Origin: Arthrobacter sp. Soil736 | Lineage (GTDB): Bacteria; Actinomycetota; Actinomycetes; Actinomycetales; Micrococcaceae | Length of the DNA: 64,000 nucleotides | NCBI RefSeq assembly: GCF_001428005.1 | Contig: NZ_LMSB01000003.1 | Span: forward strand, 1-64,000 | Direction of reading: 5' to 3' | In this document: piece by piece, positions 52,645 through 60,165 of the stretch | Numbering within the stretch: position 1 is the first letter of the stretch | How the letters are laid out: the number at the start of each line of letters is the position of its first letter | The notes under the pieces: model-generated | What the model was told of the DNA's origin: nothing | Databases searched by the model: none | The model's input: the letters and a program-made list of their open reading frames with translations, nothing else | Position numbers and translations under genes: made by a program

Positions 52645-52693
52645 CCGCCGCGCCCACCGCGGATTCCAGTATCGGAATGCGGAGGCGCGGCGG
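52645..52693 (-). terminator. Hairpin between the aldo/keto reductase and hydrolase genes
   Basis: CCGCCGCGCC (52645-52654) pairs with 52684-52693, with an inner CCGCGGATTCC/GGAATGCGG pairing. On the minus strand it follows the aldo/keto reductase stop by 50 bases. Confidence 0.55.
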
Positions 52694-52742
52694 CTTTGTG
52701 GGCTCAGTTGCCACCGCGGGCGGCGAGGCCCGGGAGATGCGC

Positions 52743-53747
52743 CTACTCGCGGCCCTGCGACACCCACCGCGGATCCGCGGACCGGGAGCCGACGACGGCG
52801 TCCGCGGCGCCGTCGAGCACGTCCAGTTGGGCGGCACTCAACTCGAGCGACAGGGCGCCCAGGTTTTCGTCGATGCGGTGCGCCTTGCGGGTTCCGGGAA
52901 TCGGGACCACCGGCAGGCCGAGCCGCCTGCCGTGGGCCAGCAGCCAGGCCAGTGCAACCTGGGCGGGCGTCGCTTCCAGCTGGGCCGCCACGGACCGCAC
53001 GGCCTCCACCACGCCTTCGTTGGCGTCCAGCGCTCCCTCGGCGAAGCGCGGGATGTTGCGCCGGAAGTCGTTGTCACCCAGCCGGGACGCGTCGACCGTT
53101 CCGGTCAGGAAGCCGCGGCCGAGCGGCGAATACGGCACGAAGCCCACGCCCAGCTCCGCGGCGGCCGGAACCACGTTCCGTTCCACGTCGCGGCTCCAGA
53201 TGGACCATTCGCTCTGGACCGCGGCAATGGGGTGGATGGCCGCGGCGTCGCGCAGTTCGCTGGCCGTCACCTCGGACAGGCCCAGATGCCGGACCTTGCC
53301 CGCCTGCACCAGTTCGGCCATGGCCCCCACCGTCTCCGAGAGGGGAACCCGGACGTCCCGGCGGTGCATGTAGTAGAGGTCGATGACATCCGTGCCGAGG
53401 CGCCGGAGGCTGCGGTCGGCGGCCTCCTTGACATACGCTGCGTCCCCGCGGATGTCGGTGTAGCCGGTGGACGGCGAGCCCACGAGGGAAAACTTCGTGG
53501 CCAGCTGGACGTCGCCGCGGCGGTCCTTGAGCAGCTTGGCGATCAGCTCCTCGTTGCTGCCGCCGCCGTAGATGTCCGCCGTGTCGATGAAGGTGATGCC
53601 CGCGTCCACCGCATGCTGCAGCGTCCGGAGCGCCTCGGCCGGGTCAACTTCGCCGTACACGGGAGTGAGGGCCATGCCGCCGAACCCGAGGGGGCTGACC
53701 GTGAGGCCGTCGCCCAGGTGAACCGATGCTGCCGAGTTGTTCGTCAT
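52743..53747 (-). CDS. Aldo/keto reductase
   Basis: A 334-residue NADPH-dependent TIM-barrel oxidoreductase. ATG 53747 follows TGGAGAT. Catalytic tetrad elements are visible: Asp and Tyr in FIDTADIYGGGSNEE, Lys in LATKFSLV, His in DLYYMHRRD, and the cofactor part SPLGRGFLTG and PIPGTRKAHRIDEN. It reduces carbonyl compounds; substrate not evident. Single gene followed by a hairpin. Confidence 0.92.
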   Translation of the reverse strand: MTNNSAASVHLGDGLTVSPLGFGGMALTPVYGEVDPAEALRTLQHAVDAGITFIDTADIYGGGSNEELIAKLLKDRRGDVQLATKFSLVGSPSTGYTDIRGDAAYVKEAADRSLRRLGTDVIDLYYMHRRDVRVPLSETVGAMAELVQAGKVRHLGLSEVTASELRDAAAIHPIAAVQSEWSIWSRDVERNVVPAAAELGVGFVPYSPLGRGFLTGTVDASRLGDNDFRRNIPRFAEGALDANEGVVEAVRSVAAQLEATPAQVALAWLLAHGRRLGLPVVPIPGTRKAHRIDENLGALSLELSAAQLDVLDGAADAVVGSRSADPRWVSQGRE

Positions 53748-53871
53748 CTCAATCTCCATCTCTAGGGAAGTGCCGTCCCAGCCAAGAACCAAGGAGGTCG
53801 GGCAGGTATTCCGACAACTCTCTCCGGGACCGGCCGCTGAATCTCCCCGGCTTTGAATGCGGCGTGCCCGT

Positions 53872-53905
53872 TACGACGGCGCGTCCCGGGGGACACGCCG
53901 TCGTA
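53872..53905 (-). terminator. Hairpin after the SMR pair
   Basis: TACGACGGCGCGTC (53872-53885) pairs with 53892-53905 with one mismatch and a 6-base loop, just past the second SMR gene on the minus strand. Confidence 0.65.
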
Positions 53906-53910
53906 CTTCC

Positions 53911-54333
53911 TCAAACGTGGGGAGTTTCCGCGGGGGACGGCGACTGCTCCGCCTCCGTGGCCGGCTGATCCCCGGCGTGGCCCTTCCCGTGACCGCGGCC
54001 GGCCGGCAGCCTTTTGAGTCCCGCAGCGCATCCCACGATCCCGGCGATGAACAGCACCTTGAGGAGGCTGAAGGGCTCGACGCCGGTGGCCATGGCCCAG
54101 CCGATGGTCAGGGCCGCGCCGATCCCCACCCAGACGGCGTAGGCGGTGCCGAGGGGGATGGTCTTCACCGCCATGCCCAGGCCCTGCAGGCTGAGCGCGG
54201 CGGTCACGGCGAAAATGACCGTCGGCAGCGGCCGGGTCAGGCCGTCGGACTGGCCCAGCGCGGTGGCCCAGACAGCCTCCAGGACGGCCGAGGCGAGCAG
54301 GATGAACCAGGCCGTAGCGGGCTTCGCAAGCAT
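53911..54333 (-). CDS. SMR-family exporter subunit 2
   Basis: A 140-residue four-helix small multidrug resistance protein (MLAKPATAWFILLASAVLEAVWATALGQ). The conserved membrane Glu lies in LEAVWATAL; the signature PLGTAYAVWVGIG follows. The tail is extended and hydrophilic (GRGHGKGHAGD...), unusual for the family. The start overlaps the stop of the first SMR gene (TGATG). As in EbrAB/YkkCD, two unequal subunits probably form a heterodimer that exports guanidinium. Confidence 0.88.
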   Translation of the reverse strand: MLAKPATAWFILLASAVLEAVWATALGQSDGLTRPLPTVIFAVTAALSLQGLGMAVKTIPLGTAYAVWVGIGAALTIGWAMATGVEPFSLLKVLFIAGIVGCAAGLKRLPAGRGHGKGHAGDQPATEAEQSPSPAETPHV

Positions 54334-54656
54334 CACGCCACCGCCTTCAGGCCAACCACGCACGCGGCGATCCCGGCGAGCAGCAGGATGCGCGCCGCCG
54401 TCGGCCGTTCAACTTTGGCGGCTATCGCATAGACGGCCGTCAGCACTACGCCCACGCCGACCCACACCGCGTACGCGGTTCCGGTGGGAATGGACTGCAT
54501 CGCGACGGCAAGGCCGGCGGTGCTGGCCGCGGCCGAGGCGAGGAAGAGGGCCATGGGTGCGATCCGGCGCCGGCCCGAGGACCGGGACGCGCGGCGCAGC
54601 GCGGCGGCCCACACGGCCTCCAGCGCGCCCGAGAGAATGAGGATTAACCACGACAT
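54333..54656 (-). CDS. SMR-family guanidinium exporter subunit 1 (Gdx/SugE-like)
   Basis: A 107-residue four-helix protein starting MSWLILILSGALEAVWAAAL, with the essential Glu13 in LEAVWA and TGTAYAVWVGVG. Gdx/SugE relatives exchange guanidinium for protons. A guanidine-III riboswitch overlaps its ribosome site region, which supports guanidine export directly. Translationally coupled to the second SMR gene. Confidence 0.9.
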   Translation of the reverse strand: MSWLILILSGALEAVWAAALRRASRSSGRRRIAPMALFLASAAASTAGLAVAMQSIPTGTAYAVWVGVGVVLTAVYAIAAKVERPTAARILLLAGIAACVVGLKAVA

Positions 54657-54667
54657 GACAGCTCCTT

Positions 54668-54708
54668 GGCCAGTCTTGTCGCGTGCCGGGTACTGAACCG
54701 TCGTCCGG
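54668..54708 (-). promoter_or_regulatory. Guanidine-III riboswitch
   Basis: Read on the minus strand, the 41-base element begins CCGGACGA, continues through GTACCCGG and ends with GACAAGA plus a pairing tail. These are the conserved blocks of the guanidine-III (mini) aptamer. CCGG pairs with CCGG, and the loop segment TTCAGT (54697-54692) can pair with ACTGG (54674-54670) as the pseudoknot, with bases different from the known T. fusca example, i.e. covarying. AAGGAG (54667-54662) follows immediately, so ligand binding should expose or change access to the ribosome site of the SMR pair. Confidence 0.9.
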
Positions 54709-54813
54709 AGGTCCGCCGAACGGGACCTTGGTTGTCAGCCTAGCAACGCCCGACGGCGGCGGCCACCGTTGGTGGCACAGCTCGCCGGCGCGCGCGGTGC
54801 GGGCCGCCCGCCG

Positions 54814-55344
54814 TCAGAGTGTGCCGCCGGCGGCCTCGGGGGCCGACGAATCACGGCCGCCGTCGCCGATGGTTTCACGGGCTATGTAGTTCTCGATGTC
54901 GAAGAGGTTGTCCGCGCGTTCGGCGATGTTCAGCAGCGTGGTCATCGCGGCGACTTCCTCCACCTGCTCCTTCAGGAACCACAGCATGAACTGTTCACCC
55001 AGGGCGTCGTCCTCTGCGCGGGCGGCGCGGAACAGGCCTTCGATGCTGCGCGTGACTTCCTTTTCCTGCTGCAGCGCGAGCGCGAGCGGTTCCGTGACGG
55101 ACGCGAAGTCGTTGCGGACTGCGGGGACCCCGGGAATCTCCACGGGGACGTCGCGGTCAAGCATGTACCGGACCATCATCATGGCGTGGTTGCGTTCCTC
55201 CACCGACTGCCGGTAGAAGTACTTGGCCAGCTGGGGGAGGTCCTGGTTGTCAAACCAGACGGCCACAGCCACGTACTGTTGGGAGGCCGAGAATTCGTTG
55301 CCGATCTGGAGGGACAGGAGATCGTTGAACTTTGATTTGGTCAT
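54814..55344 (-). CDS. Ferritin
   Basis: A 176-residue non-haem ferritin (MTKSKFNDLLSLQIGNEFSASQQYVAVAVWFDNQD). Ferroxidase ligands are present: Glu in IGNEFSASQQY, Glu-x-x-His in EERNHAMMM, and Glu-x-x-x at QVEEVAAM. It oxidises and stores iron as a 24-mer in the cytosol. ATG 55344 is preferred. The C-terminal tail (SSAPEAAGGTL) is longer than usual. Regulation may involve iron (see site at 55409). Confidence 0.92.
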   Translation of the reverse strand: MTKSKFNDLLSLQIGNEFSASQQYVAVAVWFDNQDLPQLAKYFYRQSVEERNHAMMMVRYMLDRDVPVEIPGVPAVRNDFASVTEPLALALQQEKEVTRSIEGLFRAARAEDDALGEQFMLWFLKEQVEEVAAMTTLLNIAERADNLFDIENYIARETIGDGGRDSSAPEAAGGTL

Positions 55345-55408
55345 GGCACCGAGTCTAGGTTCGGGCACAGTGGGGGACCAGTGTGGAAAGGCTCAGGTAA
55401 GCAAGCGT

Positions 55409-55418
55409 AGGCTAGCCT
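55409..55418 (-). promoter_or_regulatory. Possible iron-box (IdeR/DtxR) half palindrome
   Basis: AGGCTAGCCT is a perfect 10-base palindrome 65 bases upstream of the ferritin start, inside a TAAGCAAGCGTAGGC context that recalls the IdeR box TTAGGTTAGSCTAACCTAA only in part. It overlaps the stop of the hutD-like gene. Confidence 0.3.
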
Positions 55419-56026
55419 GCCACCGGATCGATGGACACAACAGCCAGGAACCCGCGGCCCAGGATTTCGGGCGTCTGCGTGTCTGAACCCACGACGGCGT
55501 CGTAGCGGTTGAGTGCCTCCGGTTCACCTGGCGCCGGGGCGGATTCGGCTGCGGGTTCCGCTGTGGTGACGGCTGTGGTGACGGTGGCCTGGCCCTGGAG
55601 CAAGATGCCGAGCTGCCCCTCGAATACGGGATGCGCGCGCTTCTTCGAGAGCTCCACGATCGAGGTGTAGCCCTTGAACGCTCCGGTGCGGGCGATGACG
55701 TTCAGGTCGCGGATGTCGCCGGTGGGCAGGGCACTTGAGGACGCAGCTTCGCCCGAGAACCGGAAGGGCCGGTACTTCTCAAGCGGGTGCTCGCCGCCGT
55801 CGACGGTCAGCAGCAGGAGCTCGCCGTCTATCACCGTCAGCACGCGCTCCATGCCCGGAAAGGGCGAGAAGTCTCCGGCTTTGGTGACGTCGGCGATGCT
55901 GACGCGCCAGTCCCACACGCCGTCCTGGGCCGAGGCGGCCCGGGGGTGGCTGGCCAGCTCCCGGGTGACCCCGCCCCCGTTCCGCCACGGTTGGGGTCTG
56001 AGGTCTGCGAAGCGGATGATCTCCAT
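55412..56026 (-). CDS. HutD/Ves-family protein
   Basis: A 204-residue cupin-like protein (MEIIRFADLRPQPWRNGGGVTRELASHP, then DWRVSIADVTKAGDFSPFPGMERVLTVIDGELLLLTV), the HutD/Ves signature WRNGGG and FSPFPG. HutD is linked to histidine use and may bind formylglutamate; many homologues are unassigned. An Ala/Pro/Thr-rich segment (about residues 150-170) is inserted. It precedes the ferritin gene by 68 bases on the same strand. Confidence 0.85.
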   Translation of the reverse strand: MEIIRFADLRPQPWRNGGGVTRELASHPRAASAQDGVWDWRVSIADVTKAGDFSPFPGMERVLTVIDGELLLLTVDGGEHPLEKYRPFRFSGEAASSSALPTGDIRDLNVIARTGAFKGYTSIVELSKKRAHPVFEGQLGILLQGQATVTTAVTTAEPAAESAPAPGEPEALNRYDAVVGSDTQTPEILGRGFLAVVSIDPVAG

Positions 56027-56180
56027 CCGCCCAGCCTAGCCCGGCCCGGGCCCGTTTTGCGGCAGCAGCCCGTTCCGCCCGCCGGGTCCGTTGCCGTTGC
56101 CCGCCCCTTCCGCTCCGCGTAAAGTCGGCGCAGTATTGCTACCGTCATTTGGGGACAGATCAACTACAAGGAGCCGGTTA

Positions 56181-56777
56181 ATGTTCGTCAAAGTGTGCGG
56201 GCTGAGTACCCCTGAATCCATCCGCGAGGCAGTGGACGCTGGAGCCGACGCGGTGGGTTTCGTCCTGACGGCCAGTCCTCGGGCGGTGTCTCCGGCGCAG
56301 GTCACCAAGTTGCTCAGCGAGGTTCCGGACGGCGTTGCCGCCGTCGGCGTTTTCCGCCACGAGCCGACGGCGGATGCCGTGGCCATTGCCCGCGCCGCGG
56401 GCCTGGGCTGGATCCAGCTGCACGGCGCCCGCACTCCGGAGGACGTCAAGACAGCGCACGACGCCGGCATGAAGGTAATCCGGGCCGTCACGATGGATGA
56501 CGCGCCGGACGCTTTCGCCAGCTGGGGCGAGGAGATGCTGCTGATCGACGCCGCCGTTCCCGGCTCGGGCGAGGCCTGGGACTACGGCTCCGTGCGCGCC
56601 AGGGGCCTTGAGGGCCGGCAATGGCTCCTTGCCGGTGGCCTGGATCCGGCCAACGTCGCAGAAGCAGCCCGGGCTGCGGGGGCATGGGGCGTGGACGTCT
56701 CCTCCGGCGTCGAACTTTCCCGGGGAGTCAAGGATCCGGCGAAGATCCGCGCGTTCGTTGCCGCGGCGAAGTCCTAG
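56181..56777 (+). CDS. trpF: Phosphoribosylanthranilate isomerase
   Basis: A 198-residue TIM-barrel isomerase of tryptophan synthesis. ATG 56181 is seven bases after AAGGAG. The catalytic Cys lies in FVKVCGLSTPE and the Asp in LIDAAVPGSG; the phosphate site is LAGGLDPANV and VDVSSGVE. All expected residues are present. It is monocistronic, away from trp genes. Many actinobacteria lack trpF and use the bifunctional PriA instead. Confidence 0.9.
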   Translation: MFVKVCGLSTPESIREAVDAGADAVGFVLTASPRAVSPAQVTKLLSEVPDGVAAVGVFRHEPTADAVAIARAAGLGWIQLHGARTPEDVKTAHDAGMKVIRAVTMDDAPDAFASWGEEMLLIDAAVPGSGEAWDYGSVRARGLEGRQWLLAGGLDPANVAEAARAAGAWGVDVSSGVELSRGVKDPAKIRAFVAAAKS

Positions 56778-56788
56778 GAAATTGACTC

Positions 56789-56838
56789 TTGACCGCCGTC
56801 GCCGGCTGTGGGATATTTAACTTATTCGTTAATTAACG
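56789..56838 (+). promoter_or_regulatory. Promoter and AT-rich palindrome before the yccF-like gene
   Basis: TTGACC (56789-56794) is followed 17 bases later by GATATT (56812-56817). The perfect palindrome CGTTAATTAACG (56827-56838) lies where transcription would begin, in an AT-rich patch unlike the surroundings. An unknown regulator, perhaps the ArsR protein encoded two genes downstream, could bind it. Confidence 0.5.
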
Positions 56839-56875
56839 CATCGGTTAAACACGCTGATGCGGGGAGAATGAATTC

Positions 56876-57277
56876 ATGAAGACCCTACTCAACATCATCT
56901 GGCTGGTGTTCGGCGGACTCTGGCTGGCGATTGGCTACTTCGTCGCCGGCGTCATCTGCTGCCTCCTCATTGTCACCATTCCGTGGGGCATTGCGTCGTT
57001 CAGGATCGCCTCCTACACGCTGTGGCCGTTCGGCCGCATGGTGGTGGACAAGCCGGGAGGCAACAGCGTCTTTACGCTGTTGGGAAACGTGATCTGGCTC
57101 TTCGTGGCCGGCATCTGGATAGCGATTGGCCATGTTGTGACGGCGTTCGCGATGGCCATCACGATCATCGGGATTCCGCTGGCCATCGCCAACCTGAAGC
57201 TCATACCGGTCTCGCTGATGCCGCTGGGCAAGCAGATAGTCCCCACCAGCACACCGTTCGTCACCAGCTACCGCTGA
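56876..57277 (+). CDS. YccF-domain membrane protein
   Basis: A 133-residue protein with four helices in two similar halves (LLNIIWLVFGGLWLAIGYFVAGVICCLLIVTIPWGIASFRIA; LLGNVIWLFVAGIWIAIGHVVTAFAMAITIIGIPLAIANLKL), the YccF repeat. Function unknown. It precedes the ArsR/SRPBCC pair by 14 bases, so they may share a transcript. Confidence 0.85.
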   Translation: MKTLLNIIWLVFGGLWLAIGYFVAGVICCLLIVTIPWGIASFRIASYTLWPFGRMVVDKPGGNSVFTLLGNVIWLFVAGIWIAIGHVVTAFAMAITIIGIPLAIANLKLIPVSLMPLGKQIVPTSTPFVTSYR

Positions 57278-57291
57278 CAGACTGGCAATGA

Positions 57292-57642
57292 ATGGCTAAT
57301 GATCAGCTCAGCATGATCTTCGCTGCCCTGGCGGACCCCACGAGGCGGGCCATCCTGGCGCGCCTCGCCGAGGGGGATGCCACGGTCAACGAACTCGCGG
57401 AGCCTTTTGAGATCAGCCTCCCGGCCGTCTCCCGCCACCTGAAGGTCCTGGAAGCCGCCGGACTGATCTCGCGCAGCCGCTCCGCGCAATGGCGCTCCAG
57501 CCGCCTGGAAGCCGCGCCGCTCGGCGCTGCCACGCAGTGGATGGAGACGTACCGCCGCTTCTGGGACGCCAGCTTCGACAAGCTGGATGCCCACCTGAAG
57601 AGAATCCAGATCACGGATAGCGAGGAAGAGCAAAATGTCTGA
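57292..57642 (+). CDS. ArsR-family regulator
   Basis: A 116-residue winged helix-turn-helix protein (MIFAALADPTRRAILARLAEGDATVNELAEPFEISLPAVSRHLKVLEAAGLI) without the metal-binding cysteines of ArsR/SmtB metal sensors. Such proteins paired with an SRPBCC gene are common in actinobacteria. The ribosome site is weak. It overlaps the next gene by eight bases. Confidence 0.88.
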   Translation: MANDQLSMIFAALADPTRRAILARLAEGDATVNELAEPFEISLPAVSRHLKVLEAAGLISRSRSAQWRSSRLEAAPLGAATQWMETYRRFWDASFDKLDAHLKRIQITDSEEEQNV

Positions 57643-58153
57643 ACAACTTACCCCGATGCAATCCAGCCCGGCTCAAACCGAGACCCCTCAAGCCACGCCG
57701 CCGGACGAGCTGATGGTGGTCATCACCCGCCACTTCGAGGCGCCCATCCGGACGGTGTGGTCGGCCCTGACGGATCCTGACCAGGCGCCGGCATGGTGGG
57801 GGCCGCACGGGTTCCGCGTCCCGCGGGAGACCATCGAGACCGACTTCGAAGTCGGCGGACGCTACCGGGCCTGCATGGTCCAGGAGGAGACCGGCCAGCG
57901 CCTTTGGTGGAGCGGCATCCATACGCGCATCGATCCGCCAACCACGTTCGAATTCACCTACGCCTGGGACAACGAAGACGGCACGCGAGGCTACGAGACG
58001 GAGGTGGCCATCGAGCTGGAGGAGGAGCCCGGCGGCACGCGGATGACCTTCACCCAGGGCCCCTTCGAATCCGTGGAGAGCCGGGACGGCCACGGCCGCG
58101 GCTGGGGCGAGGCCTTTGACCGGCTGGAAGCGCACGTGAGGTCGGCCGCATAG
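57635..58153 (+). CDS. SRPBCC (AHSA1-like) protein
   Basis: A 172-residue START-like domain protein (ITRHFEAPIRTVWSALTDPDQAPAWWGPHGFRVP, then GGRYRACMVQEETGQRLWWSGIH). The fold binds a hydrophobic ligand in a deep cavity. The first 25 residues are a Gln/Pro-rich linker. It overlaps the ArsR gene and is probably controlled by it. Confidence 0.88.
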   Translation: MSEQLTPMQSSPAQTETPQATPPDELMVVITRHFEAPIRTVWSALTDPDQAPAWWGPHGFRVPRETIETDFEVGGRYRACMVQEETGQRLWWSGIHTRIDPPTTFEFTYAWDNEDGTRGYETEVAIELEEEPGGTRMTFTQGPFESVESRDGHGRGWGEAFDRLEAHVRSAA

Positions 58154-58193
58154 CGTCCGGCATGCCCTCCGGCGGCCGGGTCAGCCAGCGCCG

Positions 58194-59075
58194 TCACTGG
58201 CCTGCTGACTCCAGTTCGCCCCGGAGGTTCCGCCGCGCGGCATCCAGCCACAGCTCGCGGGCGCGGCGGCTGTGGAACAGCGGCTCGAGTTCCAGCAGCC
58301 CGCGGACGACGGCGGCCCGGCCGGCCGCGAAGTCGGCGTCGCCAATGTGCGCGTAGTCTTCCCGGACGGCGGCCACGTACCTGGCGTAGGGCTCCGGTTC
58401 GCCGCCGAGAACGGACAGGTCCGCGTCGCACAGGAGGGCGCCGTCGTCGTCCCCGGCCTCAGGTTGGTGGTCAGAGGTCAGGCGGACCAGCCGTGCCACC
58501 TCCGCGACGTCACCGGCGGGGAGGCCCGCGTCGGTGAGCCTGAGCTCGGCGAGCCGAGCCGATTCCTCCTCGTCCATGCCGGCGGAGCCCCGGTAGACGG
58601 CGTCGTGGAACCAGGCAGCGAGCACCACGGTCCGCGGGGGTTCCGCGGGTTCGGTGAGCAGGTCCAGCGCCTCAAGCACCGCCAGCAGGTGCGTGCAGCC
58701 GTGGTACCGGCGGTGGCTCTCGCTCCAGCGGTCAAGAAGGTCCAGGAAAAGGGCATCGTGGCCGGCCATCACCGCGTTCCAGCGGTTCAGCAACGGAGTT
58801 TTCAGCGATTTATTGCGCTCGCGGGCGGGGATCCTGAGTCCGCTGGCGATCAGCTTCCGGACCAGGACCCGGGCCTCCACGGGAATGGCGCCCGCCGCCA
58901 CGAGGGAGTCGTAACGGTGCTCGGGCACATCGTAATGGTCGCCGTCGAACGCGCGTTCGGGGATCTCGGCCGCGGCGGCAAACGCGTGCAGTTCCGCCAG
59001 CGAGGTGTCCGAAATCAGGTGCGAAAAGTGTGTTCCGTGCGCAGGCCAGAGAGGCGGATCCAAGTATACGGCCAT
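58194..59075 (-). CDS. DUF4031-HD domain fusion protein
   Basis: A 293-residue protein. The first 85 residues are DUF4031 (MAVYLDPPLWPAHGTHFSHLISDTSLAELHAFA, HYDVPEHRYDSLVAAGA). Residues about 100-270 form an HD-type phosphohydrolase (YHGCTHLLAVLEALD, AAWFHDAVYRGS, LTSDHQPEA, LCDADLSVLGGE) with the H...HD...D metal residues. Substrate is unknown; HD proteins of this kind often act on nucleotides. Confidence 0.85.
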   Translation of the reverse strand: MAVYLDPPLWPAHGTHFSHLISDTSLAELHAFAAAAEIPERAFDGDHYDVPEHRYDSLVAAGAIPVEARVLVRKLIASGLRIPARERNKSLKTPLLNRWNAVMAGHDALFLDLLDRWSESHRRYHGCTHLLAVLEALDLLTEPAEPPRTVVLAAWFHDAVYRGSAGMDEEESARLAELRLTDAGLPAGDVAEVARLVRLTSDHQPEAGDDDGALLCDADLSVLGGEPEPYARYVAAVREDYAHIGDADFAAGRAAVVRGLLELEPLFHSRRARELWLDAARRNLRGELESAGQ

Positions 59076-59109
59076 GGAGGAAGTCTAGTCCCCGGGCCCC
59101 TGGGGTTCC

Positions 59110-59137
59110 CGGCAGGCGGCCTAGCTGCCGCCTGCCG
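59110..59137 (-). terminator. Hairpin after the secreted jelly-roll gene
   Basis: CGGCAGGCGGC (59110-59120) pairs with 59127-59137 around CTAGCT, past the stop of the minus-strand gene at 59163. No clear T run follows. Confidence 0.55.
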
Positions 59138-59162
59138 TTCTGGAATTCGCGCGGGACGGACC

Positions 59163-59897
59163 CTACGACGCCCTGACTACGACGTCGTCGATGTATTCGT
59201 CTCCCATCTGGCGGGAGTGCTCGGCACCCAGCTGCACTGTGCTCAAGCTCGTGACGCCGAGGTTTACGGAGCTGCTGGAGTACTCAGCTGCGCCGTCGAA
59301 CCACACCTTGATCGTGGATTGGCTGCCGCTGGCGGTCACCGTCATTTGGGCCCGGTGCCAGGTGTTCAACGGGATGCTGGAGGACTTCAGCTTGGTGTAT
59401 GTGAAAGTCCCGTTCGGTGCGGTGACGCGCAGCCAGAGCTGCCCGTTGCTGTTGTAGCGGTAGATATCCGCGATCCGGGTGCTGCCCGAGAAGAACCGGA
59501 GGTACGGGACGTCGTTTCCGGCCACCCCTGCGGTGGTGATGTTGAACCAGCCGTCAGCGCTGGCTATCTTGGTGCCCGACTTCAGCGCCACTGACATTTT
59601 GGCGACAGATCCGGAATCAGCGGTCACATGGAGCTTGACTGAGCACAGCCCGGTGTGGTGCTGGGAGCTGGAGATGTTGGCCGTTCCAGTTCCCGAAGTG
59701 CTCTTGACGAAGGGGGCGATCGAACCTTCGAAGCTTGTGGCGGCCACCACGTTTGTGCCGGGCAGCGTGCTGGTTGGTGTGGCGGTGTTGGGGTTGCACG
59801 TGACGGCGCTGGCGACCTGTGACGAGGCGAAAATCAGGCCACCGGACAACATCACGCCGACGGTGCCTACTGTGCCCAATTTTTTCAACTTGCTCAT
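59163..59897 (-). CDS. Secreted concanavalin A-like (jelly-roll) protein
   Basis: A 244-residue protein with a signal peptide (MSKLKKLGTVGTVGVMLSGGLIFASSQVASA), then a beta-sandwich domain: SFEGSIAPFVKSTSGTGTANISSSQHHTGLCSVKLHV, DIYRYNSNGQLWLRV, NTWHRAQMTVTA and QLGAEHSRQMGDEYIDDVVV. This resembles polysaccharide-binding lectin/glucanase domains without clear catalytic acids. Its place beside flippase-type genes suggests a role in binding surface polysaccharide. Codon and residue use is richer in Ser/Thr than the neighbours. Confidence 0.75.
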   Translation of the reverse strand: MSKLKKLGTVGTVGVMLSGGLIFASSQVASAVTCNPNTATPTSTLPGTNVVAATSFEGSIAPFVKSTSGTGTANISSSQHHTGLCSVKLHVTADSGSVAKMSVALKSGTKIASADGWFNITTAGVAGNDVPYLRFFSGSTRIADIYRYNSNGQLWLRVTAPNGTFTYTKLKSSSIPLNTWHRAQMTVTASGSQSTIKVWFDGAAEYSSSSVNLGVTSLSTVQLGAEHSRQMGDEYIDDVVVRAS

Positions 59898-59933
59898 TTG
59901 TTAGTCCTCACTATCTTGTTCGTGTCTTAGTAA

Positions 59934-59967
59934 CCGGCCGCTGGGCCGGTCGCGGCCCAGCGGCCGG
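59934..59967 (-). terminator. Strong hairpin after the polysaccharide membrane-protein operon
   Basis: A perfect 14-base stem (CCGGCCGCTGGGCC, 59934-59947, with 59954-59967) and 6-base loop lies between the small membrane protein ending at 59995 and the secreted protein gene, separating two transcription units. Confidence 0.7.
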
Positions 59968-59994
59968 GGAGGCCGTGCCAGGAGCGAGACGCCA

Positions 59995-60165
59995 TCACAG
60001 CAGCTGGATCAGCTTGCCCAAGAGCGAGACGCAGATTAGGGAAAGGAGGGCCGCAGCGGTGTATACCGCGGCTTTCGGCAGCGGGGCGTCCGGCCGAACT
60101 AGGCGCAAGGCATCACACGTAACCAATGCCACGACGGTGGCAAATCCTGTCAGGAAGATGATCAT
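59995..60165 (-). CDS. Small two-helix membrane protein
   Basis: A 56-residue protein (MIIFLTGFATVVALVTCDALRL, then AAVYTAAALLSLICVSLLGKLIQLL). The ATG overlaps the stop of the preceding gene (ATGA), so translation is coupled. It has two membrane helices and a short basic loop. No family recognised. Confidence 0.7.
   Translation of the reverse strand: MIIFLTGFATVVALVTCDALRLVRPDAPLPKAAVYTAAALLSLICVSLLGKLIQLL

Noticed and set aside
57268..57633. Reverse-strand frame across the ArsR gene
   Set aside because: The forward frame holds a clear winged helix; the reverse has no start site or domain.
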